From positions 2,501,368-2,565,367 of the forward strand of contig NW_025408678.1 in the NCBI RefSeq assembly GCF_020360975.1: a DNA stretch of 64,000 nucleotides, in the 5' to 3' direction. The notes beneath the pieces are model-generated. The model searched no databases, was not told the origin of the DNA, and saw only the letters and a list, made by a program, of their open reading frames with translations. This document shows, piece after piece, positions 33,001 to 44,392 of the stretch. The translations under genes were made by a program, and so were the position numbers. How positions within the stretch are numbered: the stretch's first letter is position 1; every line of letters starts with the position of its first letter. The DNA comes from Hirsutella rhossiliensis. Taxonomy: Eukaryota > Ascomycota > Sordariomycetes > Hypocreales > Ophiocordycipitaceae.

Positions 33001-33828
33001 GGACCGGATCCGCAATCTTTCTCGCAGTCACTGTGCCCTCGTTCCAGTACTGGTTGCCTGCCCTGACAAGCTCATCCACGGCCGACATTGAAAGGGGGGC
33101 CGCAGAGCGCATGGCAGCCAGGTTAGATCCGTTGCCGAGCTGCCGAGCGCGAGAATCTGTCGAGGCCTTCGAGTGCCGGATGAAGGCGTCTTTGAAGGCC
33201 TTGTTGCCGCGGTTCTGGGACCCGCGCATGACAAGGCGGCAAATTCGACGGACGTCGTCAAGGGTATCGCGGTCGCAGAACTTGAGGGTGCGACCATACG
33301 GGCCGTCACGCCATGCCTCGACTGACTTTAGGAGGGGCAGGATCTTTTCCGTCTGTTGAAGAATGAGCTGTGCGGTGGAATCGTCCAAGTAGAGGTGGTA
33401 GTAAATGTCCCAGAGCGAGCCCTCGGTGACCTTGGCGTCGTCATCGAGGATCAGGGTCAACAGAATGATATTGCGTCCTGGCGAATGTTAATAATGTATA
33501 TTTCCAGCCATTGTGCGACGAGGTATTCGCTCACCAATGATTCGCTCGTCATAGTCACAGCAGGTAATGTCGAGCTTTCGGGGCACTGGATACAGAGTCA
33601 GATCACGAAGACGGCAAGAGAGTAAGGCAAAGAGGCAGGCTAGAAGTGAAGCTCACCGAGTCCACGTTCGACATAAGCTGTAAATAAAACGTTCCTCAAG
33701 TCGCCACACCCGAGCGTGAGAATGTCGGCGTCCTGCCCATGGGGGATGCTTCTTGTCAGGCTGGTCGCGGGCGTGTTGCCGACAGCGTAGAGCCAGCTCA
33801 GCCGATTCGCGACGGTTGGAGTCAGCAT
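30092..33828 (-). CDS. DUF4470 and MYND zinc-finger protein
   Basis: Three exons, 33828-33657, 33585-33535 and 33477-30092, give 1,202 aa. The N-terminus (MLTPTVANRLSWLYAVGNTP, then DADILTLGCGDLRNVLFTAY and RKLDITCCDYDERIIGRNII) is the DUF4470 domain of large fungal MYND proteins. The GCGD stretch resembles a methyltransferase nucleotide loop. The body is long and has no domain I recognise. The C-terminal ~40 residues form a MYND finger: CHGC, then CTRCMRAKYCSEEC and HRTEC, giving the full set of Cys/His ligands. MYND fingers mediate protein contacts. Both small N-terminal introns are canonical, and they splice to the arrangement seen in relatives. The start at 33828 matches family N-termini; sequence upstream is also open and could hide another exon. 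Function is unknown. Confidence 0.85.
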
Positions 33829-34602
33829 GTTTGTGGTTCTTTGCTTGTTCTCGAGGCCGAGCCAGCTTGGCGGATCGAGACGTGGCAATGTCTTGATGCC
33901 ACAAATACGGCGTTTTGTTTGCTTGGGCGTAGAGGTGAAGATTCACGGTGAGCGAGGGCGGGCTGAGGTGAAGCCCCCACGGCCTGTAGAAGTTGGGGGC
34001 ACCAAAGTACTTTTTGGTGGGGGCCAGTTTCGCCGTCGATTCACTCTGCTCGTCTGTGTCACAACCTACATACAGCATACATCGCTGTTGACTCCACACG
34101 AATTGGTAAAGCACGGTTCAACGCAAGTTGATTCGCATTTCTCTCAGATGCCAAAGCATGTCGTCGGAAACTCCAGCAGCGCAAAACCGCCCAAAGCCCC
34201 GTTGCCAGGTCCCTTGGCTCTTAAACAGGAAATCAAAATGCAAATCCTTTCGCCCTTGCATCGAAACGGGCCAGTTTTTCTAAGCCAGTCCGTCGTGAAT
34301 CCTCATATTGTACAGACATTGTCCTGGAGTCTCCCCCTGACCAACCCGCCAGATTCGCCGCCGCCGCCGCCGCCGTCGTCCCTGTTCGCAACCGCCATTA
34401 CATCCTTGTCGTGGGGGAGAAAGCTGCCGTGCAAAGTAACGCGTCGAGAGCGTGGCGCCGAGCCGAGATTGCTCGAGCCGTCGAATCAAAAGGGAATCGA
34501 ACGAGAAAAACAGTCCCAAAGCTGAGCGTGACGTTACTTCATAATCAGTACATACCGCGGTTATGTGGCAAGAGAGGCATGTTCAGAAGGCGACTGCATG
34601 TT
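33829..34602. other. Intergenic: MYND-gene promoter and Swi5-like 3' region
   Basis: 774 bp between two minus-strand genes. A CCG trinucleotide run occurs at 34357-34375. Short open frames upstream of the MYND start are not supported as exons. Confidence 0.55.
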
Positions 34603-37108
34603 TCAGCTGCTGCCGAAAAACATGTCGTCGCTGTTGAACATGCCCACGTTGTCAAACTCTTCGTCAAACTTGGTCATCATGAGCATGTGCGAGTCGCGAT
34701 CCAACTGAGCCAGGCCGTCGTCGTTGGTGAACTGGAGCAGCAGATCCTCGTCCGGGTCGCCGATGCCCGGGGGCATGGCTGCGCCCATGTTTGCCGGATC
34801 CACCATTCCGCTTGCCGAAGCCATGGCGGCCGCCATGTCGTCGCAACCTCCCGGGCCGCCAAAGCTGGCGTCGAAGAATGGAGCCGCCGGCGGCGAAGAC
34901 GACTGCGATAGCTCGGGCGGCGTCGTGTAGTGGCTCGCGACGCTCTTGGCTGGTGTCGCCGGGTTGGACAGCGTCTTCTCCATCATGTCGTCGGGGGAAA
35001 CGAACGAATGCACGCTCGCAGTCGGCGATGGCGCGGCTTCGACGGCCGTCGGGGGGGGGATGGGCATCATGTTAGGCATCGGCGCCGAGGAGTACGAGGC
35101 GGTCTTGCCGACCCCCAGATCCACCACATCGTCCAGCATGTTGTAGTCATTGTCCGGCGAGTTGACAGCCGAGCTGTCCGAGTAGCCCGACATTGACGAC
35201 GTGGAGCTGATGGACATGTTCTTCCTACGTTGGCGGGCTGACTTTGCCGTCCGCTCCTCCATGTCTGGGCGATTCTTGCGCGGCCGGCCTCGCTTCACCA
35301 CCTTGCGCACGATGCCGTCAAAGGCGCCAATGCACATGCCTCGCTGGCGGTGGCGGGTCAGGGCATCGTGCCTGGCAAAGCTGTTGCCGCACTCGCACGG
35401 GTAGGGCTTGACTCCGGTGTGGATCTTGGCGTGCCTCTTGAGGTCGTGCTGCCGAACGAAGCACTTCTTGCACGTCGGACACTGGTACTGGCGGTCGTTG
35501 AGGTGCGTCTGGACGTGCGACTTGATGTTCTCCTTGCGCCCAAACTTCTTGCCGCAGTCATCAAACAGACACGTCCACTTGCCATCGGTCGTCTCGGGGC
35601 TGCGGATGTACTGCGCAATCTCCTCAATTGTCACTCCCGTCTCCGTCTTGGTCTCCTCGATGTTGATGCTCGCGATACTGGCGGCACTGGCAACACTCGC
35701 GACGCTGGCGATGCTGGCGATGCTGTCGACCGACTCGTTGCGCCGGTGCGGCGATGCTCTTCTCGACGGAGCACTTGAACCGGCTTCGCCGAGGCCCGGG
35801 GGAGGGAACCGGGGCATTTCTGGATTGTCATCGAACCCCCCCAGGAACTGCCCCATGTGCTGCGCATCTGCGGGCGACGGATGGTGCAGGTCTGCGGCCT
35901 GATGGAGAGCGTCTCCCTCAAAGCCCAGGTCGTCGTATCTGCCCTCCAACTTGGCGAACTGGCTCCGCAGGGCGTTCATGTCCACAAACTCAGGGGCCTG
36001 CGCCTGCACTCCGACGAATCTTTTGGCGTTGGGCATTCTGTTTGAACGCGGCGGACTAGGCTGTGCAGGGCTCCTCTCGGCTTGCTGCCGCATCTCCTGG
36101 AACATGTTGGGGGCGCGCTGGTTTGACCGGTTGCGCATCGGCTTGATGGTTTCCTCCATGGACTCGTCATAGTCGTCGTGAAACCTGTCAGGCCGCTGCT
36201 CACGCTTTGTCGTCCGGTCATGGGGGGTCTCCATTGGCGTGGGAGGATAGTAGTCTGCTCCGCTCGTCAGCCGTCTCTCTTCTTCTTGACCAGGGCCACA
36301 ACGTACTGTTTCCATTCTGGTTGGGAGGCGTCATTGGCCTCTGCATTCCTTCCATGCCCATATTCTCATACTTGTGAACCCGGTCCACGATGCCGTTGCT
36401 GATTCTCCTCGAGTTTCTCCGAGAGGCGTCTTCTGGAGTCCAGTTCTGGCCGGAGGGACTTTCTGGGAAGTTGACGAAGGTGGGTGTGGTGAGATCGCTT
36501 TCGTTGGTGTAGAGCTCGAACTCCTTGGCCTCGCCCATGTTGTTGGCAAAGCTCTCCTGGTTCTTCTGCATCATGAGGTTCAACTGGGCTCCGTAGGGGT
36601 TGAAGGGGATGGAGCTTGTGTCGAAACACGGTGCCGGGTTGAACCGGTTAGTCTGCGGCGTCGCATGGGGAGACATGAGGTAGCTCTCGCGATCGCCAAG
36701 TGCCATTGAGGCGTACTGCGGCGGCGGCGGCGGCGCTTGATGCTGCTGCTGCTGCGGTTGAGGCGGCCGCCGCTGCTGCTGCTGATGATGATGGTGGTGG
36801 GTGCCCGGGCGTGCTTGTAGGCGTTGCTGCTGCGCTTCTCGCAGAACGTGATGCTGCGGATTGGGTGCTAGTCCGTGGTTGTTAGTACTCATACTTACCT
36901 TGTAATCCTGCCGTGTCGTAGGCGACGCCATTTGCTGTTGTCGTCGAGTGTCGAGGCTGAGACCGCGGCGGTGGCCGGCGGCCTGCCTTTGCTGGTTGGC
37001 GTTGGGCAAGGTCGGGATCTTCACGCCCTCAAAGGCAGAGGGTGTCGAGCTTTGGCGGCGATGCTGCCTCTGCCTGGCGTGAAGCCCTGTGGTCGGATTG
37101 GACAGCAT
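34603..37108 (-). CDS. C2H2 transcription factor, Swi5/Ace2 family
   Basis: Two exons, 37108-36307 and 36254-34603, give 817 aa. Three tandem zinc fingers at residues ~488-570 match yeast Swi5/Ace2. Finger 1 is WTCLFDDCGKKFGRKENIK, finger 2 is YQCPTCKKCFVRQHDLKRH, and finger 3 is the atypical short PCECGNSFARHDALTRH. They are followed by KRGRPRK, an AT-hook-like basic patch also present after the Swi5 fingers. Swi5/Ace2 drive late-mitosis and cell-separation genes. The N-terminal half is disordered with Gln/His tracts and many SP/TP sites, which could be Cdk targets. A repeated Ser-Ile/Val-Ala-Ser stretch lies at residues ~440-465. A 45-nt in-frame segment (36898-36854) has the full marks of an intron; if removed the protein is 802 aa. 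A perfect RFX X-box lies about 540 bp upstream. Confidence 0.87.
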
Positions 37109-39302
37109 ATTGGTCGCAAGGGGAGTCCGGAAAGGGGGAACGTTGTCGTCGGTCGAAGTTGTTGTCGAAGGGAAACCGTTTTGGTCCGAAACTGTTGTGC
37201 AACCGTCCTGTTAGGATGCCTCCCCAGACAGACACACCCTCTTGCAGGCCTCTTTTCTCTCTCGCGCATCCGTGGGATGTGCCGACTCACCTCACGCAGC
37301 GCAAGCACAGAGCGCCGGGCTAGGGGAGCGTCGTGGTCGCGCTCAGTAGAGGGCGGTATTTGCTACCACGAACAAGTTTGGGGTATATACGCCTTGTTCA
37401 GGCGATGAGCAGTGTGGTTTGTGAACAAGAAGAGCTTTGGCCTCTCTCGAGTGTGTTTCTTTCTCTCTGCCGGAGATGGCAGTGGGAAAAATGTGTGTGT
37501 AGAGAGAGAGGCTGGCTCGTCCTCCTTGAGATGCTATCGAGAGTAACGATAGAGGATTGGGGAAGTGGGTTCGGGATGCAGCAGGGCGCAGATGAATGTG
37601 ACGGGGCAGCGGCAAGGTGTACTGGGCGGCTTGCCTGTTGACAGGTTGCCATGGCAACACGGCCGCCAGACCGCACACCATCACGTCACCACGGCGCCCA
37701 GATGCTAAGACATTCCTTAGACCTGCTCCGCCGTCTGGGCGAGGAAGAAAAAAATTCATGTTCATGCACTGGTTTGCGGAGACTTGCCAAGGCCTGGGGA
37801 GAGCGACGCCAAGGTTGCTTTGGCCGATCGGGGCGGCCGTCGAACAAACAGCCCGAGTTTCTCTGCTGCTCGACCAAGCGGGCGGCCGTGGCCTTGCAGT
37901 CAAACAGCCAAGCAAGCCTGCTGTTGCTCTTTCGGGAGTCTCTTTTCTTTCCATTCATTCACGGTGCTGGCCCTACGCCGAAGCCTCGGTGAGACAGTCG
38001 GCGATGCTACACCGAGCACCCACGACGCCATGTACCGCTAAACCGAGCGGCAATTGCACAAGTGCCTGGTGTTGTCACTCGCCGATCTCTCCACTTTTCG
38101 TTTTGTCTCCAGTCTGTCGTCACGTTTCCACGTCAGTTGTCTGTCCCTATTGCAGTGGGTGCACGGAAAGCTCTTGGCCAGTGGTCAAGAGCGTCCGTCC
38201 GGAACTGCTTACCTGCCCTGGCAAGTAAACAGGATCAACCTGCATGAACCGTTGGGCAGCTGGCTCTCGGTGATTAAACCTCGAAAGGCGGTAGCGTCGA
38301 GATGGTTTCGACAAGACCCGAGCTAGGTGTTTGCTGAACCCGAGATTGGCGGACACGCCCTAGGATCCAGTTGTGAGCTGTAGGGTAGGCCGTGTGTGAT
38401 ATCCCTGGACTCGTCGGGACTCCGGCGAGCTCCCCGACTATGTGTTTGCAGGTGGTCTGTCTGTGCGTATCCGCAAATGGTAGTCGCAGCCAAAGCTCGT
38501 GATCTCCCTGGAATCAGAGTCTTCGCTGCGTGAAACGATGAGATGGTACTGAAGTGGGTGTCTTACAGAAGCCCGGTTCCCCGTGGGCTCTTATAACACA
38601 CGCACACACGCACATACCGACTTATGTAAACTGCCCAAAGACCAAACTCTTCCGACAAACGTTAGACGCCAAGCTGTGGAGAGACCTGTCTAGATGACCA
38701 TGACCGTGTGCTCGCCGTTATTTCTGGCAACGGGACTCTTTTTTAGCATCTCCAAGTAAACAAACCCCCCCTTTCCTCCTTTCCCTGCACAACTAGGCGG
38801 ATCCAGCAGTTTGGTCGAGAAGCGTCGCGGGACGTACCGACAGGAAGAGACAATGTATCTTTGCCAAGCCTATGCTAGCCTCCTGGTCCCCATAGCCCCT
38901 CTGTCAGTGGGTCAAGAGTGCCCCGCTGTCGGCGCTTGTACCTGGTTTGCATCGTCCGTCGGCTGCGATACATGTACTGCCATCGGCACCCGACAGTAGG
39001 TACAACGGTCGTTGTCCAGGGTCCTGGTCTGGTCACCCGGGAACGCGCGATAGCAATCTTGCACACGGGGGAAATAGGCGAGTCCTGTCGAGTCCCGCCC
39101 TCCCCTCCTCCCCCCCCCGTTGCTCACCTTGCCAAAAAAAACTCGCTCCCTTGTTTTTCTGCGTATTAGTGCAGTCAGTGGCCGCATTTGCTCTCTTGCA
39201 GCTGGCTGGCCACAGGCATCATTCGAGCTTAGGTGTCTCTCGTGCCCGACCGACCTGACCCAGCCCTGCGTTTTTGCTCGACGACTCGTCCCCACAGCCG
39301 TC
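37109..39302. promoter_or_regulatory. Long divergent intergenic region, Swi5-like / Mug70-like
   Basis: At 2.2 kb this is the longest gap between genes in the gene-dense part. It separates divergent genes and so holds both promoters and probably long leaders. It contains a perfect RFX-type X-box (37645-37658), short CA-rich runs near 38598-38620 and CT-rich tracts. Many short open frames occur; none is convincing. Confidence 0.6.
37645..37658. promoter_or_regulatory. Perfect RFX X-box palindrome
   Basis: GTTGCCATGGCAAC is the perfect 14-bp inverted repeat recognised by RFX-family factors (yeast Crt1/Rfx1, RfxA in filamentous fungi). It lies 537 bp upstream of the Swi5-like start and about 1.6 kb from the Mug70-like start. 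Confidence 0.6.
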
Positions 39303-41434
39303 ATGTCTGGAAACACGCTCAGAGGCACGCCCAACCGCAACCAGGGCCGCGGGAGCATCCCCTTTGCCAACAGCCCTGCTGCCTCTGCTGCATCGGGCAT
39401 CCCCCGTCCCGCCGGCGAACCCCAGCCGTCAGAGTCGAGCTCGTCTGTCAGCGCAAGCCGGCAGAAGCAGTCCAAGCGCGATGAGGTAGGAGCTACTGAG
39501 TGCTGCCCAGAGAGCTTTCATGGCTGACCGACACCCACAGGCCATCCGGCGCAAGATGGAGAACGACCTCTCCAAGAAGAAGCACCTCACAAGCCGTGCC
39601 CGCCTTACCCGCAAGGCGCCCCCCGGCACCGTCCTCGCCCTGAAGCCCAGCCCGGCACTGCAGATCAAGCCGGCCACCACCGTTTCCGAGGCGGCCCAGC
39701 TCATGGCTGCCAAGCGAGAGGACTGCGTCCTCGTCACCGACGACGACGAAAGGATCGCCGGCATCTTCACTGCAAAAGACCTGGCTTTCCGCGTCGTCGG
39801 TGCGGGACACAAAGCCGCCAACATCACCATTGCCGAGATCATGACCAAGAACCCGCTCTGCGCCCGAACAGACACCAGCGCCACTGATGCCCTGGACTTG
39901 ATGGTTCGGAAGGGTTTCCGTCACCTACCCGTCATGGACGAGAACCAGGACATCTCGGGCGTACTGGACATCACAAAGTGCTTCTACGACGCCATGGAGA
40001 AGCTCGAGCGGGCCTATTCCTCGTCGAGGAAGCTGTACGATGCGCTCGAGGGCGTCCATTCAGAGCTCGGCGCCACCCAGCCGCAGCAAATCATCCAATA
40101 CGTCGAGGCCCTGCGCTCCAAGATGTCCGGGCCGACGCTCGAGTCCGTCCTCAACGGCGTCCCACCAACCACCGTCAGCGTGAGGACCTCGGTCAAGGAA
40201 GCTGCAGCGCTGATGAAGGAGAACCACACCACCGCTCTCCTGGTGCAAGACCAGGGTGCCATCACTGGCATCTTCACCAGCAAGGACGTGGTCCTTCGGG
40301 TCATCGCCCCTGGCCTTGACCCCGCCAACTGCAGCGTGGTCCGCGTCATGACGCCTCACCCAGACTTTGCTCCGATGGACATGACCATCCAGGCAGCTCT
40401 TCGCAAAATGCATGGTAGGTGGCCTACGGAACGAGCAATGGCTGCTGGCCGAGCCGTACTGACTCTTTACCTTTCTAGATGGCCATTACCTCAACCTGCC
40501 CGTCATGAACGACGGCGGCGAAATCGTCGGCATGGTCGACGTTCTGAAACTGACCTACGCCACCCTGGAGCAGATCAACACCATGTCGAGCGGCGACGGC
40601 GAGGGGCCGGCCTGGAACAAATTCTGGCTGTCAATCGACAACGAGTCCGAGTCTCTAATGTCTGGCGAGGGCAGCCACAGCCACCAGCACACCATTCTCA
40701 GCTCGCGCATGATGTCGCCGGACGCGACGCGCGACCGTCTTGGCGATAGCGTCGCCCCGGGCGACTCTGCCTCCCACGTTGGAGCCGACTCGCCCCCGCC
40801 TTTCATCGTCCCCGAGACCCCTGAGCCACTAAACCCCGCCGACACGCCGTTCCCCTTCAAGTTCAAGGCTCCTTCGGGACGTGTCCATCGCGTGCAGATT
40901 GTGGCCTCGCACGGCCTGGACGTGCTTGCGGCTGCCGTTGCCACCAAGCTAGGAAACGAAGTGGCTACGATTGGTGGTCCGCCGGTAGTCGAGGACGGCA
41001 AGATGAGCGGCTCTGGCTTTGCACTCAGCTACATGGACGACGAGGGTGACACAGTCTCCATTACCACGGACAACGACCTCCTCGAGGCTATTGTACTTGC
41101 TCGCCAGCGCCGTCGTGACAAGGTCGACCTGTATGTTCACGACCCGGACAAGCCCCCTGTCGCTGCTGGCGCTCCCGTGGAGACGCCCGTGATCCCAACG
41201 CCTCTCATGTCCTCCATTCTCCGTGAGCGCCGGAAAGGCTCTGATGACGAAGAGGACGAGGACGACGAGGACGACGACTCGGTGGTACGCCGCTCGCGCA
41301 GGACCAGGGCCGCTCGCGCCCCTGAGCAGCTCATTGCCGGAGTGCCGAACGAGCTGCTTCTCCCCGGTGCTATTGTCACATTGGCCGTGGTGATTGTGGG
41401 TGTCTTCACCATAGCGCGAGCAACCAGCCGGTAA
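39303..41434 (+). CDS. CBS-PB1 domain membrane protein (Mug70-like)
   Basis: Three exons, 39303-39485, 39541-40414 and 40479-41434, give 670 aa. Four CBS motifs lie at about residues 100-150, 158-220, 268-330 and 335-395 (for example ITGIFTSKDVVLRVIAPG and EIVGMVDVLKL). Paired CBS motifs form Bateman modules that sense adenine nucleotides. A PB1 domain follows at ~477-572 (FPFKFKAPSGRVHRVQIV to SYMDDEGDTVSITTDNDLLE). It keeps the acidic OPCA-type cluster that lets PB1 domains pair. An acidic run (EEDEDDEDDDS) precedes a single C-terminal membrane helix (LLLPGAIVTLAVVIVGVFTI), suggesting a tail anchor. The layout matches S. pombe Mug70. The ligand and partner are unknown. Confidence 0.9.
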
Positions 41435-41835
41435 GCCGGCTTGCATTTGGGGGTTATGAAATCACGAACGGGCTCAGAGACAGCCGTGAATACATGTATA
41501 GAAGAAGTACTTCGTAGGGTGTAACCTAATTCGAGGGAGTTCTTGGAACCGGAAAAAATACCCACTTGTTAATCATTGTTTTCAACCGGGACAAGTGTTT
41601 AAAAGATTGCGAAGAAAAGAATCATCTGCCGGCGTTGTAAAGTCTGGTCAGTAGAGGTTGGGAGGCTGAAAGGTGGAGGGATTATTTTGGAGCAGACCGG
41701 GCGGAAAATTACCGGCTCCGCGCGAGCTCGGCACCCCTGCATCTTCGTCTAGGACGAAATTTGGGCTACCTTCGGAGTACCGATAACCATGTTCAACAAC
41801 GCATCATTGGCAGAAGAGCTTGTTCGGAGCCCGTC
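41435..41835. other. Intergenic between Mug70-like gene and uS2m gene
   Basis: 401 bp between two plus-strand genes; it holds the 3' UTR of the first and the promoter of the second. Nothing else is seen. Confidence 0.6.
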
Positions 41836-43389
41836 ATGATACTACGAAACGTCGCCTTGCGGCATGGTAGGTCAACCTGCACCGCAGAAAAACTAAGAAC
41901 ATATTCTCATGCTTGCGTCTAGGCCGTCGCGCCTTGGCAGCTCCTCTACCACGAGCAACAATTCGACGATTGTCGACCGAAGTCAAGACCGAGGACGCAA
42001 AGGCTGAGAGCGCGCCTGATGCAACCTCTCCCGCTCCCGGGCCGGAGCAGGCTTGGTCCACACCCCAGCCGGCCGCAGCGCCGCCTAGAATACCTTTGTC
42101 GTCGAAGAAAAAGAAGCAAAGGTCGGCGCAAGAGATCATCACGGCCCTAGGCTCCGAGGCAGTTCGGGAGCACCAGGGCGCCTCGTGGGCGAGACCGCAT
42201 AAGATTGGGACCCAAGTCGTGTCGCCGGCGCAGCAATATGCAGAGTTCCAGCGCATGAAGAAAAACACGCGGAAACTTGGAAGCGATGTCGTGAAGCGAT
42301 ACATCCCCTCAGATGTCCTCGTCAACCCGCCCCGGCCCGAGGACGTGACTCTGGAGCTGCTGATGGCGTCGCAAACCCACATGGGGCACAACACATCAAT
42401 CTGGAACCCAGCCAACTCGCGATATATCTTCGGTGTACGACAAGACATCCACATCATTTCGCTCGAGACGACGGCGGCCCATCTTCGGAGGGCGGCACGA
42501 GTGGTCGAGGAGGTGGCATATCGTGGGGGCCTCATCCTGTTTGCCGGCACTCGCAAGGGCCACATGGAGATTGTGACCACGGCGGCCAAGCTGGCAAGGG
42601 CATGCCATCTGTTTACCAAATGGACGCCAGGATCCATCACCAACCGCGACGTCATCCTCAAGAACCGGATGAAAAAGGTGGTGAACCACCTTGACAAGGA
42701 TCTAGAAGACTTTGACGATTACAATGGCACCACGAGGCCGTTGATCCCGGACCTGGTCATCTGCTTGAACCCAGTGGAAAACTACACCCTGCTATACGAG
42801 TGTGGCCTCAAGAACATTCCCACGATTGGCGTCATTGACACCAACGCAAACCCGTCTTGGGTGACGTATACAATTCCCGCCAACGACGACAGGTAAGCTA
42901 CTGAACCCCTCCCTGGTGGGTGGCACGAACAGGGAGCTAATGTTTGGCCAAAGCCTTCGAGCCATGGCAGTAGTAGCCGGTGTGCTCGGCAGGGCGGGCG
43001 AAAAGGGCAGGAAGCGGAGGCTCGAGGACGCGGGCCAGGGCAACGTGCCGTGGAAGACATCGCCGGACCTGCAGCTGCACATGCGGAAGGAGGTGGAGGC
43101 GGCCAAAGTGAAACAGAAGGAGGTCATGGGAAAGATTCAGTCTCAGACGGAGGGCTTCACCGAGGAAGAGAAGCAGATGCTGAGGAACCACTACGATGAA
43201 TCGGCGCCGGACTTTGACGAGGCAACGATGATGAATGTTCTGGGCGAGACGGCGGCGGGCGAGCAGGGCAAGGCAAATACCGAGGGTCAAGAAGCAGAGG
43301 CTGAGGTGAAGACGGAGACGGGGGCGAAGGCAGAAACGCGGCTGGCGGACATGGAGGATGGTCTCGGGGACAAGGTCAGGAAGAGTTGA
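41836..43389 (+). CDS. MRP4: Mitochondrial small-subunit ribosomal protein uS2m
   Basis: Three exons, 41836-41866, 41923-42892 and 42954-43389, give 478 aa. The protein is uS2 of the mitochondrial ribosome. The N-terminus MILRNVALRHGRRALAAPLP and RATIRRLSTE reads as a mitochondrial presequence, split by the first intron after a 31-nt exon. The uS2 core shows LLMASQTHMGHNTSIWNPAN, YIFGVRQDIHIISLE, VAYRGGLILFAGTRKGHMEI, TKWTPGSITNR and the diagnostic NIPTIGVIDTNANPSWVTY. A C-terminal extension of about 130 residues, highly charged (Lys/Glu), is typical of fungal MRP4. All splice sites are canonical. A Lys-rich linker (SSKKKKQRSAQEII) follows the presequence. Confidence 0.93.
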
Positions 43390-44392
43390 GGCTGCGGCCT
43401 GGGGGAGGATGTGCCTGTACAGTATAAAAGGGCTGAATAGATCCCGGTGTGAAACCAGCAGACGACAGCGTAGAATGTTTTTCATGGCCTTGATGCGGTT
43501 GAGTACCTCGCTTGAGGGCATCACGAGCACGGTACCAAGTACCTAGTACAGAAAGCGGAGCGGAGAAATGATTCGCAGATGCTACGTACCCCTCGGTGAC
43601 TCGTGCCTTCGGTCACGGCGGGCTGGAAACTTCGCCCTGCACAGTTCCCGTCATCACGGGCCTCCCTTGACGACCGAACATCTCAGCACAGCAGACGCAG
43701 GCGAAACACTTTCCCGACGAAGTTGTGCCCGGTGCGACCATTGTTTAGATTAAAACGAGAAGAGACTCGACTCTCCCCCCCTTTGCCCAGGCGGGCAGTC
43801 GGCCATAGGGGGAGGGAGGGGGAGGGGACAGGCAGACAACCTGCTGGAGGAGGAGGAGGAGGAGGAGCTTCGGGCTCTCCTCCGACGGCTCATTCCTGGT
43901 GGCTCGAGTCACTGCTGGACTGCTGGGCAGAGAGCGAAAGAGAAGACCAAGGGCGAGTTGAGGTGGACTGAGCCCATTGTCGTGGTTCGTCAGGTAAGGC
44001 TTGCCTCCACTGACTTTTCATATTCCGTCTTGTTCTCTGGCTGCCGTCAGCCTGTTTATATCCGAACTTCTTTCCTCTCCCGCTTCTGCCTTCCAGCACC
44101 GAGCACGTACTACATATCTGCATGTCGAGCTGGAACTTGGTACTTTGCGGCGGCTACCCATCGCCCATGCCCTTTCTGCTTGCCTGCCTAGCTGGAGGGG
44201 CGATGCATTGCACCGCCCTGCCGTTCATGGACGCATTTGCACCCTCCCTCTTGGACAATATGATACGCAAGACCTGGACTAACACGGGCAGGAGCTCGAC
44301 GACGCATCCTCGCCGACAATCTGGCATCCTCTGACTGGTGTCTCTGTTGCACCACCAACAACAGGCCGACCAACCAGACACCATCTGGAACC
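43390..44392. promoter_or_regulatory. Intergenic upstream of SPT10-like gene
   Basis: 1.0 kb between two plus-strand genes. It holds the uS2m 3' UTR and the SPT10-like promoter and leader. A purine-rich stretch (43805-43867) includes a GGA run. Short open frames only. Confidence 0.55.
43846..43867. repeat. (GGA)n trinucleotide run
   Basis: Seven consecutive GGA units in the leader or promoter region of the SPT10-like gene. Confidence 0.85.

Noticed and set aside
32111..33091. A 326-codon plus-strand frame opposite the DUF4470/MYND gene
   Set aside because: It is a shadow frame without similarity to known domains; the minus-strand gene is continuous through it.
37109..39302. Several 60-200-codon frames in the long gap between the Swi5-like and Mug70-like genes
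   Set aside because: They overlap one another on both strands, have no domain and no consistent splice pattern; the gap is better explained as promoters and leaders.
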